Assembly: GCF_009707385.1 (NCBI RefSeq)
Contig: NZ_CP046115.1
Coordinates: forward strand, 3,224,001-3,288,000
Length of the DNA stretch: 64,000 bases
Origin: Klebsiella oxytoca
GTDB lineage: Bacteria; Pseudomonadota; Gammaproteobacteria; Enterobacterales; Enterobacteriaceae
Direction of reading: 5' to 3'
This document shows positions 52,450 through 61,712 of the stretch, in pieces. Position 1 is the stretch's first letter, and each line of letters opens with the position of its first letter. The notes beneath the pieces were generated by a model. It was not told where the DNA came from. It saw only the letters and a list, made by a program, of their open reading frames with translations, and ran no database searches. The translations under genes were made by a program, and so were the position numbers.

Positions 52450-53367
52450 TTAATATTCATGCAGTTCCAGCGTAGCCATTACTGGAATATGGTCGCTGAC
52501 TAAAGGCCAGTTAAAACTTGCCCAATCATTTGGCTGGTTAGGTACAAACATATCTTTTACCTGCCACACCTGACCTCTTGACGTAAAGATTTTATCCAAT
52601 GCCAAAGAAGGATTAGCTGCGGGCCATGACCTCATATCTTTTCCACTAACGGATACTTCATCCCAGAACAATTTTAACTTCTTAATACTATTACTGTTAT
52701 CCACATCATTAAAGTCACCGACTGCTATCATGATACCAGTTAAGAGATTAGGAAATATATCCTTAACATCAGCATCATCTGTAGTGAAAGCGTTAAGATA
52801 TTCCATCTGGCTGACTCTTACCGCATCTTGATGATGCCAGTCAGTATGTATGTTCAGAAAATGTACAGGCATCTTGAAGCCTGGAACATTTACTTCTGCA
52901 ACAATGACCTGTCGTGGTTCATAGTCACCAGATGGCATCTTGAACGCCTGGGCATGTTTTATAGGATGTTTTGATAAAATAGCTGTTCCATATTCTCCTC
53001 CATCAACATCAATTGTTTTTGAGAAGAAGTAATGCATATTAGTTATCTTAGCTAGCTCCTTTGCCTGATCGACATTTCCGCTGCGATTAGTTAGTTTATC
53101 AACCTCCTGCAACCCAATCAGGTCGGCATTTAATTTCTTTATGCCTTCGGCAACATCTTTAACATCCATATTGTGATTAGCTAAACCAGCACCAATGTTA
53201 AAAGTTGCTACCTTTATCTGAGGTTTCTGGCCTTCAACTAATTCACTTTTACCATTCAGATACTGTTTTTTGAGATAATCACTTTCGCTTAATGATGCAC
53301 CCAGATTGGCGAAAGATAACGATGAAAACATCGCACACGATGCAATAGCAAGATAAATTCCTTTCAT
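52450..53367 (-). CDS. Secreted endonuclease/exonuclease/phosphatase-family protein
   Basis: This 305-residue protein has a signal peptide (residues 1-20, MKGIYLAIASCAMFSSLSFA) and a full EEP metal-dependent fold: VATFNIG, LIGLQEVD (metal Glu), FLNIHTDWHH, AVGDFND (Asp/Asn) and PLVSDHIPVMA (Asp/His). The superfamily includes secreted nucleases, sphingomyelinases and phosphoinositide phosphatases such as CdtB. Without companion CdtA/CdtC genes I make no toxin call. It stands alone at the right edge of the island. Confidence 0.85.
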   Translation of the reverse strand: MKGIYLAIASCAMFSSLSFANLGASLSESDYLKKQYLNGKSELVEGQKPQIKVATFNIGAGLANHNMDVKDVAEGIKKLNADLIGLQEVDKLTNRSGNVDQAKELAKITNMHYFFSKTIDVDGGEYGTAILSKHPIKHAQAFKMPSGDYEPRQVIVAEVNVPGFKMPVHFLNIHTDWHHQDAVRVSQMEYLNAFTTDDADVKDIFPNLLTGIMIAVGDFNDVDNSNSIKKLKLFWDEVSVSGKDMRSWPAANPSLALDKIFTSRGQVWQVKDMFVPNQPNDWASFNWPLVSDHIPVMATLELHEY

Positions 53368-54168
53368 TATATTTCCTCTTTTTTTAGAACCTGAAATAAT
53401 AGTAACAACTCAAGATTAATATTAAGTGATATTTATCACATTGAGAGATATACAAATAATTACAATGCTATCAGAATATTAATTTTGTAAAAAATAAATC
53501 AAAATAAGTAAAAACAAAATAACATAGACTTAAATATAAAGTCATTTAAATAATATATCAGCAGAAACACACAAGATATTTAACAGCGGCCATCGGATAA
53601 TTATTTATGGCCTCAAAAAAAATAATCACCACTCGCCCATTGTATAATTAACAATCACTAATTGAAAACACTCACAATAAATAGTCGTACAATTATTACT
53701 GTACAATGTACTGATAGACAGAGAACAACGAGCAGGGATTGATGGCGCTCATTTGAGCACCCCCTGTCTCATGGGTACACACTGATGATGCTGAGAGTGT
53801 CGGGAAAGGAGGAGTGACGGATATACAACAGGTCGCGTTCTGTCTGAACGGTTAATCGTATTGACAGATGCCCAGGACGGGAGTGTGACCGCCTGGCTTC
53901 AACTTCGCTGGGTGTTAATCAATGGGAAGCAGGTCACCATACTATAAACGATACATTCGCACTAATAAAACAATAAGTTAAGCTAAAGTAACTTATGAAG
54001 GGCAGCGATAAAAGATATACTCTTGGTAAAAAGAACAGATGAACAGGAGTTGTGATAATTCTCCTCAGATAGCAGCCTCAACTAAAGTGAGTACAGGCAT
54101 GAGTATGAAAATAACAATCAAAAACAAAAACATTAAATATCAATATAATAAATTCATAATCACGATTT
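53368..54168. other. Right-end non-coding segment of the island
   Basis: About 800 bp, AT-rich at first, without a supported gene. A palindrome GCTCATTTGAGC occurs near 53750, and a coding-like stretch with no ATG runs about 53795-53947 (ends ...NGKQVTIL). The integrase arm-type repeats CCTCAACTAA (54076-54085) and TGAGTACAGG/GAGTATG (54088-54112) match those at the left end. Confidence 0.6.
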
Positions 54169-54179
54169 AACGTCTAAAT
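54169..54179 (+). other. attR core of the genomic island
   Basis: AACGTCTAAAT repeats the end of ychF (5259-5269) exactly and is preceded by TTT where the left copy has TTC. Arm-type repeats lie just inside, and chromosomal sequence (the old ychF terminator, then ygeV) begins just outside. Confidence 0.75.
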
Positions 54180-54200
54180 TTCTGCTAATTGCTCCATAAA

Positions 54201-54228
54201 AAATCCACGCTCTCGCGTGGATTTTTTA
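54201..54228. terminator. Bidirectional terminator between attR and ygeV (ancestral ychF terminator)
   Basis: AAATCCACGC-tctc-GCGTGGATTT has T runs on both strands. It now ends ygeV from the right. Before the island inserted it would also have ended ychF from the left, because only about 20 bp separate it from the repeated ychF end. Confidence 0.85.
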
Positions 54229-54254
54229 TTTCTCCTTCCTGCCCCCGTTCTGTT

Positions 54255-56033
54255 CTAGCCTGCCACCAGCGAATATTTCTTTATTTTGCGGTACAGCGTA
54301 GCGATACCAATTCCCAGCTCGTCCGCCGCCTGCTTTTTATTACTGTAGCGGGATAACGCATCGCGGATCATCTGTCGCTCCATCTCTTCAAGGGCAGTGA
54401 CGCTCTCCTCCTGCGAGAGCGTGACGGCAGCGGAAACTGGCGCTGACGTCTGGCTCGCCAGTTCACCGCTGCTCACCAGATTGGGCGGCAGCAGCGACAT
54501 ATCGATAATTTCTCCCGACGGTACGACGTTGACCAGATACTCCATCAGGTTGCTGAGTTCGCGTATATTGCCCGGCCAGCGGTAGCGTTTGAGGAAATCG
54601 ATCACGTCCTGAGCAACGCCGGGATAAACCAGATTGAGCCGCCCGGTATGCAGATGCAGAAAATAGTGAATCAGCAGCTCGATATCGTCCTGACGTTCAC
54701 GCAGCGGCGGCAGACGCAGCGGAATAACGTTCAGGCGATAGTAGAGGTCTTCGCGGAACTTCCCTTCCGCAATGTACTGTTCAAGGTTTTGATTAGTAGC
54801 GGAAATAATGCGGATATCTACCTGAACCGGATGGCTGGCGCCAACCGGCTGGATCTCGCGAGACTCAATGGCGCGCAGCAGCTTAGCCTGCAGAGTGAGC
54901 GGCATATCGCCAATTTCGTCAAGAAACAGCGTCCCGCTATTGGCTGCCTGGATCAGCCCGGTTTTACCGTTAGCCGATGCGCCGGTAAACGCCCCTTTCA
55001 CATAACCAAACAGTTCGCTTTCTAACAGTTGCTCGGGTATCGCAGCGCAGTTGATAGCGATAAAGGGCTTAGACTGGCGATCGCTGAGCTTATGGATAGC
55101 ACGGGCCACAACCTCTTTCCCGGTCCCGCTCTCACCGGCAATCATCACGCTGGAAGGACTCGGGGCTACGCGGCTGATCAGCTTCTTAAGCTGCCGCATT
55201 GGGCGGCACTCGCCAACCATCGCCTCAATCTGCGGCCCTTCCTGACCGCTGCTGAAATCGGTCGAAGAGTGCGACTGATGGAAAGCCATTAAAAATAGCC
55301 ATTGATCCTGCACCGCATGTAGCTGGCCAATAATTAACTCTTTGCGTTCGTCGAAAGAGATAATGTGCTGCATATGTCCGTGCTTGAAATTATCTTCAAA
55401 AGTTAAAGGCTGAAACTGGATAGTCTTACCAATAACCTGCCCCTGATTCACGTTCATTATTTTTAATGCGGCCTGGTTGGCAAATTTTACTTTTTGATCG
55501 TTACCCATGACCAGAACGCCCTGATCCATATTTTCAATCATGGTTAAAAATATTTTATGGATATTGTCACCAACCGCTCGCTCCTGTAAAAACCGGGAAA
55601 CAAAAATGGTTGAAACATGCCGAACGTAATCAGAAAACTCCTGGATATTAGCATTTATTCGTTCCTGCTGCTCGCGCGTTAGCGCCACCAGACTAATAAC
55701 GCCAACGCATCGCTCGTGGTAAATAACCGGGGTGCCGAGAAAGGCTTTCTCTTCGCATTTATCCTTATTGTTGCAGTCTTTACAAAGGGGATCGAAGCGG
55801 GAATGGGTGACGACCTTCTCAGTCTGTGTTTCAATAATGTAGCGAAGAAGCCGTGAGTTTGAATTTAATTTATAGCCAATCTGCTTACTATAAGCCCCGG
55901 TGCCGGCAACCCGCAATAACTCGTTATCAACAATTTCGACCTCCAGCTGGAGTACGCTGGAAAGCATCCGTGCAAACTTCTGAATAGTAGGCTGAATCTG
56001 CATTAAAATGGAAGGTGCTTTGGACGGTATCAT
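54255..56033 (-). CDS. ygeV: Sigma-54-dependent regulator YgeV
   Basis: This 592-residue enhancer-binding protein has an N-terminal sensory part with a cysteine cluster CKDCNNKDKC (about 83-92), a PAS-like domain (about 165-240), the AAA+ domain with Walker A GESGTGKE near 298 and the sigma-54 contact loop GAFTGA near 346, and a Fis-type helix-turn-helix at the end (NKKQAADELGIGIATLYRKIKK). It is divergent from ygeW, whose promoter is of the -24/-12 type. In E. coli YgeV is reported to activate purine/urate-use genes. Confidence 0.93.
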   Translation of the reverse strand: MIPSKAPSILMQIQPTIQKFARMLSSVLQLEVEIVDNELLRVAGTGAYSKQIGYKLNSNSRLLRYIIETQTEKVVTHSRFDPLCKDCNNKDKCEEKAFLGTPVIYHERCVGVISLVALTREQQERINANIQEFSDYVRHVSTIFVSRFLQERAVGDNIHKIFLTMIENMDQGVLVMGNDQKVKFANQAALKIMNVNQGQVIGKTIQFQPLTFEDNFKHGHMQHIISFDERKELIIGQLHAVQDQWLFLMAFHQSHSSTDFSSGQEGPQIEAMVGECRPMRQLKKLISRVAPSPSSVMIAGESGTGKEVVARAIHKLSDRQSKPFIAINCAAIPEQLLESELFGYVKGAFTGASANGKTGLIQAANSGTLFLDEIGDMPLTLQAKLLRAIESREIQPVGASHPVQVDIRIISATNQNLEQYIAEGKFREDLYYRLNVIPLRLPPLRERQDDIELLIHYFLHLHTGRLNLVYPGVAQDVIDFLKRYRWPGNIRELSNLMEYLVNVVPSGEIIDMSLLPPNLVSSGELASQTSAPVSAAVTLSQEESVTALEEMERQMIRDALSRYSNKKQAADELGIGIATLYRKIKKYSLVAG

Positions 56034-56193
56034 GTATATCGGCCTTCTAATTATTGCTCAGCTGAACAGAGTCGAGCTTTATTTTATGTACCGAGGATGA
56101 TATCACTCCCTTTGCCGGGGAGCATTGATATAGATAGTGCTGATCCCCCCACCTTATCTTAAATATGCAATCGCTATCACAGTTTCTTATCAT

Positions 56194-56223
56194 TATGATA
56201 AATTCACGACGAATTTTATCATA
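56194..56223. promoter_or_regulatory. Candidate YgeV enhancer site
   Basis: Arms TATGATAAATTC and GAATTTTATCATA form an inverted repeat with one extra base, centred about 200 bp upstream of the -24/-12 promoter. Position and symmetry suit an upstream activator site, but no footprint is known to me. Confidence 0.5.
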
Positions 56224-56406
56224 TTGGCGCAATGCGAAGATGATAATTCACTTATTCCCGACGGTCATCATTGAGCCTCACGCGTAAATTTACGCCGATG
56301 GTAAACATGACCATTTTTCCCTTCCACGGGATACCTGCCTGAATTCGTGACAGACATAGCATAATCTTAACCATTCAAACCTGTCGGCCGCCCCTCTTCG
56401 TGAATT

Positions 56407-56422
56407 TGGCACGCTTATTGTT
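56407..56422 (+). promoter_or_regulatory. Sigma-54 promoter of the ygeW operon
   Basis: TGGCAC, a 5-bp spacer and TTGTT match the -24/-12 consensus (TGGCAC-N5-TTGCW) except for one base. It lies about 100 bp before the ygeW start and opposite a sigma-54 activator gene. Confidence 0.8.
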
Positions 56423-56518
56423 AGTGATAATACAGCGCTGGCAGTCGCTAATTCGGCAACTCTGCATATCCGACCGCACAGCAATCATTAAGCCGTCATT
56501 CACGACCAGGATTGAAAC

Positions 56519-57706
56519 ATGAAAACTGTTAACGAACTGATTAAGGATATCAATAAACTGAACTCTCATCTCAGTGAGAAAGACTTTCTGCTGACCTGGG
56601 AACAATCGCCGGATGAGCTGAAGCAGGTGCTGGATGTCGCCGCCGCGCTGAAAACGCTACGCGCTGAAAATATCGCCACCAAAGTGTTTAACAGCGGTTT
56701 GGGCATTTCCGTGTTCCGCGATAACTCAACCCGTACCCGTTTCTCCTACGCCTCCGCGCTCAATCTGTTAGGGCTGGCTCAACAGGATCTGGACGAAGGC
56801 AAATCGCAGATTGCCCACGGTGAGACGGTCCGTGAAACCGCCAATATGATCTCTTTCTGCGCCGACGCCATCGGTATTCGCGACGACATGTACCTTGGCG
56901 CGGGCAACGCCTACATGCGCGAAGTAGGCGAAGCGCTGGACGATGGCTACAAGCAGGGCGTGCTGCCGCAGCGTCCGGCGCTGATCAATCTGCAGTGCGA
57001 CATCGACCACCCGACGCAGTCTATGGCCGACCTCGCCTGGCTGCGTGAGCACTTCGGCTCGCTGGAAAATCTGAAAGGCAAAAAAATCGCCATGACCTGG
57101 GCCTACTCGCCGAGCTACGGCAAACCGCTCTCGGTTCCGCAGGGCATTATCGGCCTGATGACCCGCTTCGGTATGGACGTCACCCTCGCCCATCCGGAAG
57201 GTTACGACCTGATCCCTGACGTTATCGAAGTGGCAAAAAACAACGCCCAAGCCTCCGGCGGCAGTTTCCGTCAGGTGAACAGCATGGAAGAGGCTTTCAA
57301 AGACGCTGATATCGTCTATCCGAAGTCCTGGGCGCCGTACAAAGTGATGGAAAAACGCACCGAACTGCTGCGCGCGAACGATCACGAAGGACTGAAGGCG
57401 CTGGAGAAAGCGTGCCTTGAGCAGAACGCCGGGCATAAAGACTGGCACTGTACAGAAGAGATGATGAAGCACACCCGCGACGGCGAAGCGCTGTATATGC
57501 ACTGCCTGCCGGCGGATATCACCGGCGTCTCCTGTGACGCGGGCGAGGTGACTGAAGGAGTCTTCGAGAAATACCGGATCCCGACCTACAAAGAGGCGAG
57601 CTGGAAGCCTTACATCATCGCCGCGATGATCGTCTGCCGTAAATACGCTAACCCGGGCAAGGTACTGGAAGAGTTGCTCAAAGAAGCGCAGAAACGCATC
57701 AAATAA
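56519..57706 (+). CDS. ygeW: Knotted carbamoyltransferase YgeW
   Basis: This 395-residue transcarbamylase-family protein of the ygeW-yqeA cluster has the carbamoyl-phosphate loop STRTRFSY (after FRDN) near residue 70, the HPTQSMADL motif and MHCLPADI near 330. Its second substrate is still debated. It is the first gene of a tight operon with ygeX, ygeY, hyuA and yqeA under a sigma-54 promoter. Carbamoyl phosphate formed here would be converted to ATP by the carbamate kinase encoded last. Confidence 0.95.
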   Translation: MKTVNELIKDINKLNSHLSEKDFLLTWEQSPDELKQVLDVAAALKTLRAENIATKVFNSGLGISVFRDNSTRTRFSYASALNLLGLAQQDLDEGKSQIAHGETVRETANMISFCADAIGIRDDMYLGAGNAYMREVGEALDDGYKQGVLPQRPALINLQCDIDHPTQSMADLAWLREHFGSLENLKGKKIAMTWAYSPSYGKPLSVPQGIIGLMTRFGMDVTLAHPEGYDLIPDVIEVAKNNAQASGGSFRQVNSMEEAFKDADIVYPKSWAPYKVMEKRTELLRANDHEGLKALEKACLEQNAGHKDWHCTEEMMKHTRDGEALYMHCLPADITGVSCDAGEVTEGVFEKYRIPTYKEASWKPYIIAAMIVCRKYANPGKVLEELLKEAQKRIK

Positions 57707-57768
57707 TCCCCCGGCTGGCCTGCGGGCCAGCCCCACGACCTTCCAACTTCAAAGGATAAGGATCGAGT

Positions 57769-58968
57769 ATGTCTGCTTTCTCACTGAAAATGGATATTGC
57801 CGAAAACCGTTTTTTTAACGGGGAGACTTCCCCGCTATTTTCACGCCAGCAGGCGCTGCAGGCTCGCCGCTTTCATCAAAAGATCGCCGGCTATAAGCCT
57901 ACGCCGCTGATTGCGCTGAACGAACTTGCCGAGCTGTTTGGTGTGCAAAAAATTCTCGTAAAAGATGAATCCCAGCGCTTTGGCCTCAATGCATTCAAAA
58001 TGCTCGGCGGCTCTTACGCCATCGCCCGGCTGCTGTGTGAAAAATACAGTTTAGATATCAACGATCTCTCCTTCGAAACGCTCAAATCAAGCATCAAAGA
58101 GAAGATGACCTTCGCCACCACCACCGATGGCAACCACGGCCGCGGCGTGGCATGGGCGGCTCGTCAGTTGGGACAGAACGCCGTCATCTACATGCCGAAA
58201 GGCTCCGCGCAGGAGCGGGTTGACGCGATTCTGCGCCTCGGCGCTGAATGCATCGTCACCGATATGAACTACGACGATACGGTACGCTTTACCATGCAGA
58301 CCGCGCAGAAAAACGGCTGGGAGGTCGTACAGGACACCGCGTGGGAAGGCTACACCAAAATTCCGACCTGGATTATGCAGGGTTACGCCACCCTCGCGGA
58401 TGAAGCGGCGGAACAGCTCGCTTCGATGGGCATCGCCCGTCCTACGCACGTACTCCTGCAGGGGGGCGTGGGCGCCATGGCCGGCGGCGTGCTGGGCTAT
58501 CTGGCCGACGTTTACGGTGCCAAAAATCTTCATTCCATCATCGTCGAACCGGAGCTGGCCGACTGTCTGTACCGTTCCGCGGTGAAGGGCCAGATTGTCA
58601 ACGTCAGCGGCGATATGGCCACCATTATGGCCGGCCTTGCCTGCGGTGAGCCCAACCCGCTGGGCTGGGAAGTGCTGCGCAACTGCGCCACGCAGTTTGT
58701 TTCCTGCCAGGATGCCGTCGCCGCCCTCGGTATGCGGGTGTTAGGTAACCCCACTGGCTACGACCCGCGCATTATTTCCGGCGAGTCCGGGGCCGTAGGT
58801 CTCGGCCTGCTGGCAGCGGTGCATTTCAATCCGCAGCGTGAAGCGTTAATGCACAAGCTCAAGCTCGACAGTCGCTCCGTAGTGCTGGTGATTAGCACCG
58901 AGGGCGATACCGACGTTAAGCACTATCGCGAAGTCGTCTGGGAAGGCAAGTATCCGGCGACGCAGTAG
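57769..58968 (+). CDS. ygeX: 2,3-diaminopropionate ammonia-lyase
   Basis: This PLP enzyme splits 2,3-diaminopropionate to pyruvate and two ammonia. The 399-residue protein has the PLP lysine at K77 in NAFKMLGGSYA, as in the E. coli enzyme, the phosphate-binding glycine loop LQGGVGAMAGG and TTDGNHGRG. AAAGGATAAGG precedes the start. It follows ygeW by 62 bp. In E. coli the cluster is linked to anaerobic purine/urate breakdown. Confidence 0.97.
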   Translation: MSAFSLKMDIAENRFFNGETSPLFSRQQALQARRFHQKIAGYKPTPLIALNELAELFGVQKILVKDESQRFGLNAFKMLGGSYAIARLLCEKYSLDINDLSFETLKSSIKEKMTFATTTDGNHGRGVAWAARQLGQNAVIYMPKGSAQERVDAILRLGAECIVTDMNYDDTVRFTMQTAQKNGWEVVQDTAWEGYTKIPTWIMQGYATLADEAAEQLASMGIARPTHVLLQGGVGAMAGGVLGYLADVYGAKNLHSIIVEPELADCLYRSAVKGQIVNVSGDMATIMAGLACGEPNPLGWEVLRNCATQFVSCQDAVAALGMRVLGNPTGYDPRIISGESGAVGLGLLAAVHFNPQREALMHKLKLDSRSVVLVISTEGDTDVKHYREVVWEGKYPATQ

Positions 58969-59031
58969 CCGACTTATCAAAATTCCTCCCGCCCGGCGGG
59001 AAGCCTGTATTGAGAACTGGAGAACAAATTT

Positions 59032-60243
59032 ATGGCTAAGCAAATTCCGTTCAAAGCGATCCTGGAAAAATCAAAACAGTACGAAAAAGAGATGACCCGT
59101 TTCCTGCGCGATATGATTGCCATCCCCAGCGAAAGCAGCGATGAGAAGCGCGTTGTCCACCGCATTAAAGAAGAGATGGAAAAAGTCGGCTTCGACAAAG
59201 TCGAAATCGACCCAATGGGCAACGTACTGGGCTACATCGGCCACGGCCCGCGCCTGGTGGCGATGGACGCGCATATTGATACCGTAGGTATTGGCAACAT
59301 TAAGAACTGGAACTTCGACCCGTACGAAGGTATGGAGACCGATGAACTGATTGGCGGCCGCGGTGCGTCTGACCAGGAAGGCGGGATGGCCTCCATGGTT
59401 TACGCTGGTAAAATCATCAAGGATCTGGGCCTGGAAGATGAATACACTCTGCTGGTGACCGGCACCGTTCAGGAAGAGGATTGCGACGGCCTGTGCTGGC
59501 AGTACATTATCGAACAGTCCGGCATTCGTCCTGAATTCGTGGTCAGCACCGAACCTACCGACTGCCAGATCTACCGCGGCCAGCGCGGGCGTATGGAGAT
59601 CCGCGTTGAAGTACAGGGCGTCAGCTGCCACGGCTCCGCCCCTGAGCGCGGCGATAACGCCATCTTCAAAATGGCGCCGATCCTCACCGAGCTGGAACAG
59701 CTTTCGCATAACCTTGGCAACGACGAGTTCCTCGGCAAAGGCACCCTGACCGTTTCAGAGATTTTCTTCACTTCACCGAGCCGCTGCGCGGTGGCCGATA
59801 GCTGCGCCGTTTCCATTGACCGTCGACTGACCTGGGGCGAAACCTGGGAAGGCGCGCTGGATGAGATTCGCGCGCTACCGGCGGTGAAAAAAGCCGCGGC
59901 GGTCGTCTCAATGTACAACTATGAACGTCCGTCCTGGACCGGTCTGGTGTACCCGACCGAATGCTATTTCCCAACCTGGAAAGTGGAAGAAAACCACTTT
60001 ACCGTCCGCGCCCTGAGCAACGCCTATGAAGGCCTGTTTGGCAAAGCTCCGGTGGTGGATAAGTGGACCTTCTCCACCAACGGCGTCTCGATTATGGGCC
60101 GCCACGGTATTCCGGTTATCGGCTTTGGGCCAGGTAAAGAACCGGAAGCGCATGCGCCGAATGAGAAAACCTGGAAATCGCATCTGGTAACCTGCGCCGC
60201 AATGTATGCCGCCATCCCGCTGAGCTGGCTGGCTACGGAGTAA
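59032..60243 (+). CDS. ygeY: M20-family hydrolase YgeY
   Basis: This 403-residue zinc-dependent M20 peptidase/deacylase-type hydrolase has the metal and catalytic motifs MDAHIDTVG (first His and Asp), [10 protein letters not shown] (bridging Asp) and [11 protein letters not shown] (catalytic Glu pair), plus a late ligand in the [14 protein letters not shown] segment. YgeY proteins occur with selenium/molybdenum-linked purine hydroxylase clusters. It lies 63 bp after ygeX. The natural substrate is not settled. Confidence 0.95.
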   Translation: MAKQIPFKAILEKSKQYEKEMTRFLRDMIAIPSESSDEKRVVHRIKEEMEKVGFDKVEIDPMGNVLGYIGHGPRLVAMDAHIDTVGIGNIKNWNFDPYEGMETDELIGGRGASDQEGGMASMVYAGKIIKDLGLEDEYTLLVTGTVQEEDCDGLCWQYIIEQSGIRPEFVVSTEPTDCQIYRGQRGRMEIRVEVQGVSCHGSAPERGDNAIFKMAPILTELEQLSHNLGNDEFLGKGTLTVSEIFFTSPSRCAVADSCAVSIDRRLTWGETWEGALDEIRALPAVKKAAAVVSMYNYERPSWTGLVYPTECYFPTWKVEENHFTVRALSNAYEGLFGKAPVVDKWTFSTNGVSIMGRHGIPVIGFGPGKEPEAHAPNEKTWKSHLVTCAAMYAAIPLSWLATE

Positions 60244-60293
60244 TCGTTCGTCCTGTCTGCCGCCGCGCTCTGCGGCGGCATGTTGAGGTTTCT

Positions 60294-61700
60294 ATGCGCG
60301 TACTGATTAAAAATGGCCTCGTCGTCAACGCCGACGGACAGGTGAAGCAGGACCTGCTCATTGAAGATGGCCTCGTCAAGCGCCTTGCCGATTCTATTGA
60401 GGCAGAACAACCCTGCGAAGTAATTGACGCCGACGGCTGCTACGTGATGCCCGGCGGCGTTGACGTTCATACCCATTTCAATATTGACGTGGGTCTCGCC
60501 CGCAGCTGCGATGATTTCTTTACCGGTACCCGGGCCGCGGCCTGCGGCGGTACCACCACCATCGTTGACCATATGGGCTTCGGGCCCGTTGGCTGCCATC
60601 TGCGCCATCAGTTCGAGGTCTACCGCGGCTACGCCGCCTATAAAGCCGTCATCGACTACAGCTTTCACGGCGTTATCCAGCACGTTAACCACGGCATTCT
60701 CGACGAAATCCCGATGATGGTGGACAGCGGGATCAGCAGTTTTAAACTCTATCTGACCTACCAGTACAAACTGAACGATGATGAGATATTACAGGCGCTG
60801 CGCCACCTGCAGCGCGCCGGCGCGCTGACCACCGTGCATCCGGAAAACGATGCCGCCATCTCCCAGCGCCGGGCGGAATTTATCAACGCTGGTAAAACCG
60901 CGCCGCGCTATCACGCCCTGAGCCGCCCGCCGGAGTGTGAGGCAGAAGCGATCGCCCGGATGATCAACCTCGCCCGGCTGGCGGGAAACGCGCCGCTCTA
61001 TATCGTACATTTGTCCAACGCGCTGGGTCTCGAGTACCTGCGCCTTGCCAGAAGGCACCATCAGCCGGTATGGGTCGAAACCTGCCCGCAGTATCTGCTG
61101 CTCGACGAGCGCTGCTATGAGCGCGAAGACGCGCTTAACTATCTGCTCAGCCCTCCCCTGCGTAACGCCAGCAACAACGACGCGCTCTGGAGCGGTATCA
61201 GCGATGGAGATATTGACACCGTCGCGACCGATCACTGCGCTTTCTCTTCGCTGCAGCGCAGGCAGATTTCCGGCGGCGACTTTAGCCGCTGCCCGAACGG
61301 TTTGCCGGGAGTGGAAAACCGCATGCTGCTGCTGTTTGCGCATGGGGTTATGACCGGTCGTATCACGCCTGAGCGTTTTGTGGCGCTCACCAGCGCCAAC
61401 CCGGCGAAGCTGTTTGGTCTGTGGCCGCAGAAGGGAGTGCTGGCCCCCGGCGCCGATGGCGACGTGGTTATCATCGACCCCAAACGCACCACCACTATCC
61501 GTCATGAAATGCTGCACGATAACGCTGATTATTCGCCCTATGAGGGCTTTATCTGCCAGGGGGCTATTCGCCAGACGCTCTCCCACGGCCGAGTCATCTT
61601 TGATAACGGCACCTTCACCGGCAGCGCCGGACAGGGCCGCTTTTTACGCCGTCAACCCTTTTCCACCGCTCACCTGGCGGTCAGCGGACCTGAAACGTAA
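60294..61700 (+). CDS. hyuA: D-hydantoinase/dihydropyrimidinase-like amidohydrolase
   Basis: This 468-residue TIM-barrel amidohydrolase (E. coli HyuA, formerly YgeZ) opens cyclic amide rings. Metal ligands are visible in GGVDVHTHFNIDVG (HxH), the carbamylated-type Lys in SSFKLYLTYQYK near 151, later His in TVHPEN and YIVHLSN, and Asp in VATDHCAF. The operon spacing is short (50 bp from ygeY, 12 bp to yqeA). Ring opening fits the purine-breakdown context. Confidence 0.95.
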   Translation: MRVLIKNGLVVNADGQVKQDLLIEDGLVKRLADSIEAEQPCEVIDADGCYVMPGGVDVHTHFNIDVGLARSCDDFFTGTRAAACGGTTTIVDHMGFGPVGCHLRHQFEVYRGYAAYKAVIDYSFHGVIQHVNHGILDEIPMMVDSGISSFKLYLTYQYKLNDDEILQALRHLQRAGALTTVHPENDAAISQRRAEFINAGKTAPRYHALSRPPECEAEAIARMINLARLAGNAPLYIVHLSNALGLEYLRLARRHHQPVWVETCPQYLLLDERCYEREDALNYLLSPPLRNASNNDALWSGISDGDIDTVATDHCAFSSLQRRQISGGDFSRCPNGLPGVENRMLLLFAHGVMTGRITPERFVALTSANPAKLFGLWPQKGVLAPGADGDVVIIDPKRTTTIRHEMLHDNADYSPYEGFICQGAIRQTLSHGRVIFDNGTFTGSAGQGRFLRRQPFSTAHLAVSGPET

Positions 61701-61712
61701 TGAGAGGAAGCT

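Noticed and set aside
52450..53367. CdtB toxin subunit
   Set aside because: No CdtA or CdtC genes adjoin it, and the EEP motifs alone do not separate CdtB from other secreted members.
53795..53947. Coding-like stretch near the right end of the island
   Set aside because: It has no ATG, no ribosome site and no recognised domain; noted only as a possible remnant.
5259..54179. Whole island as a prophage
   Set aside because: No capsid, terminase, portal, tail or lysis genes are seen; only integrases, regulators and replication-type genes are present.
56768..57736. Long minus-strand frame across ygeW, and similar ones across ygeY, hyuA and yqeA (e.g. 61644-62690)
   Set aside because: All are antisense to well-identified enzymes, and their composition is typical of shadow frames.
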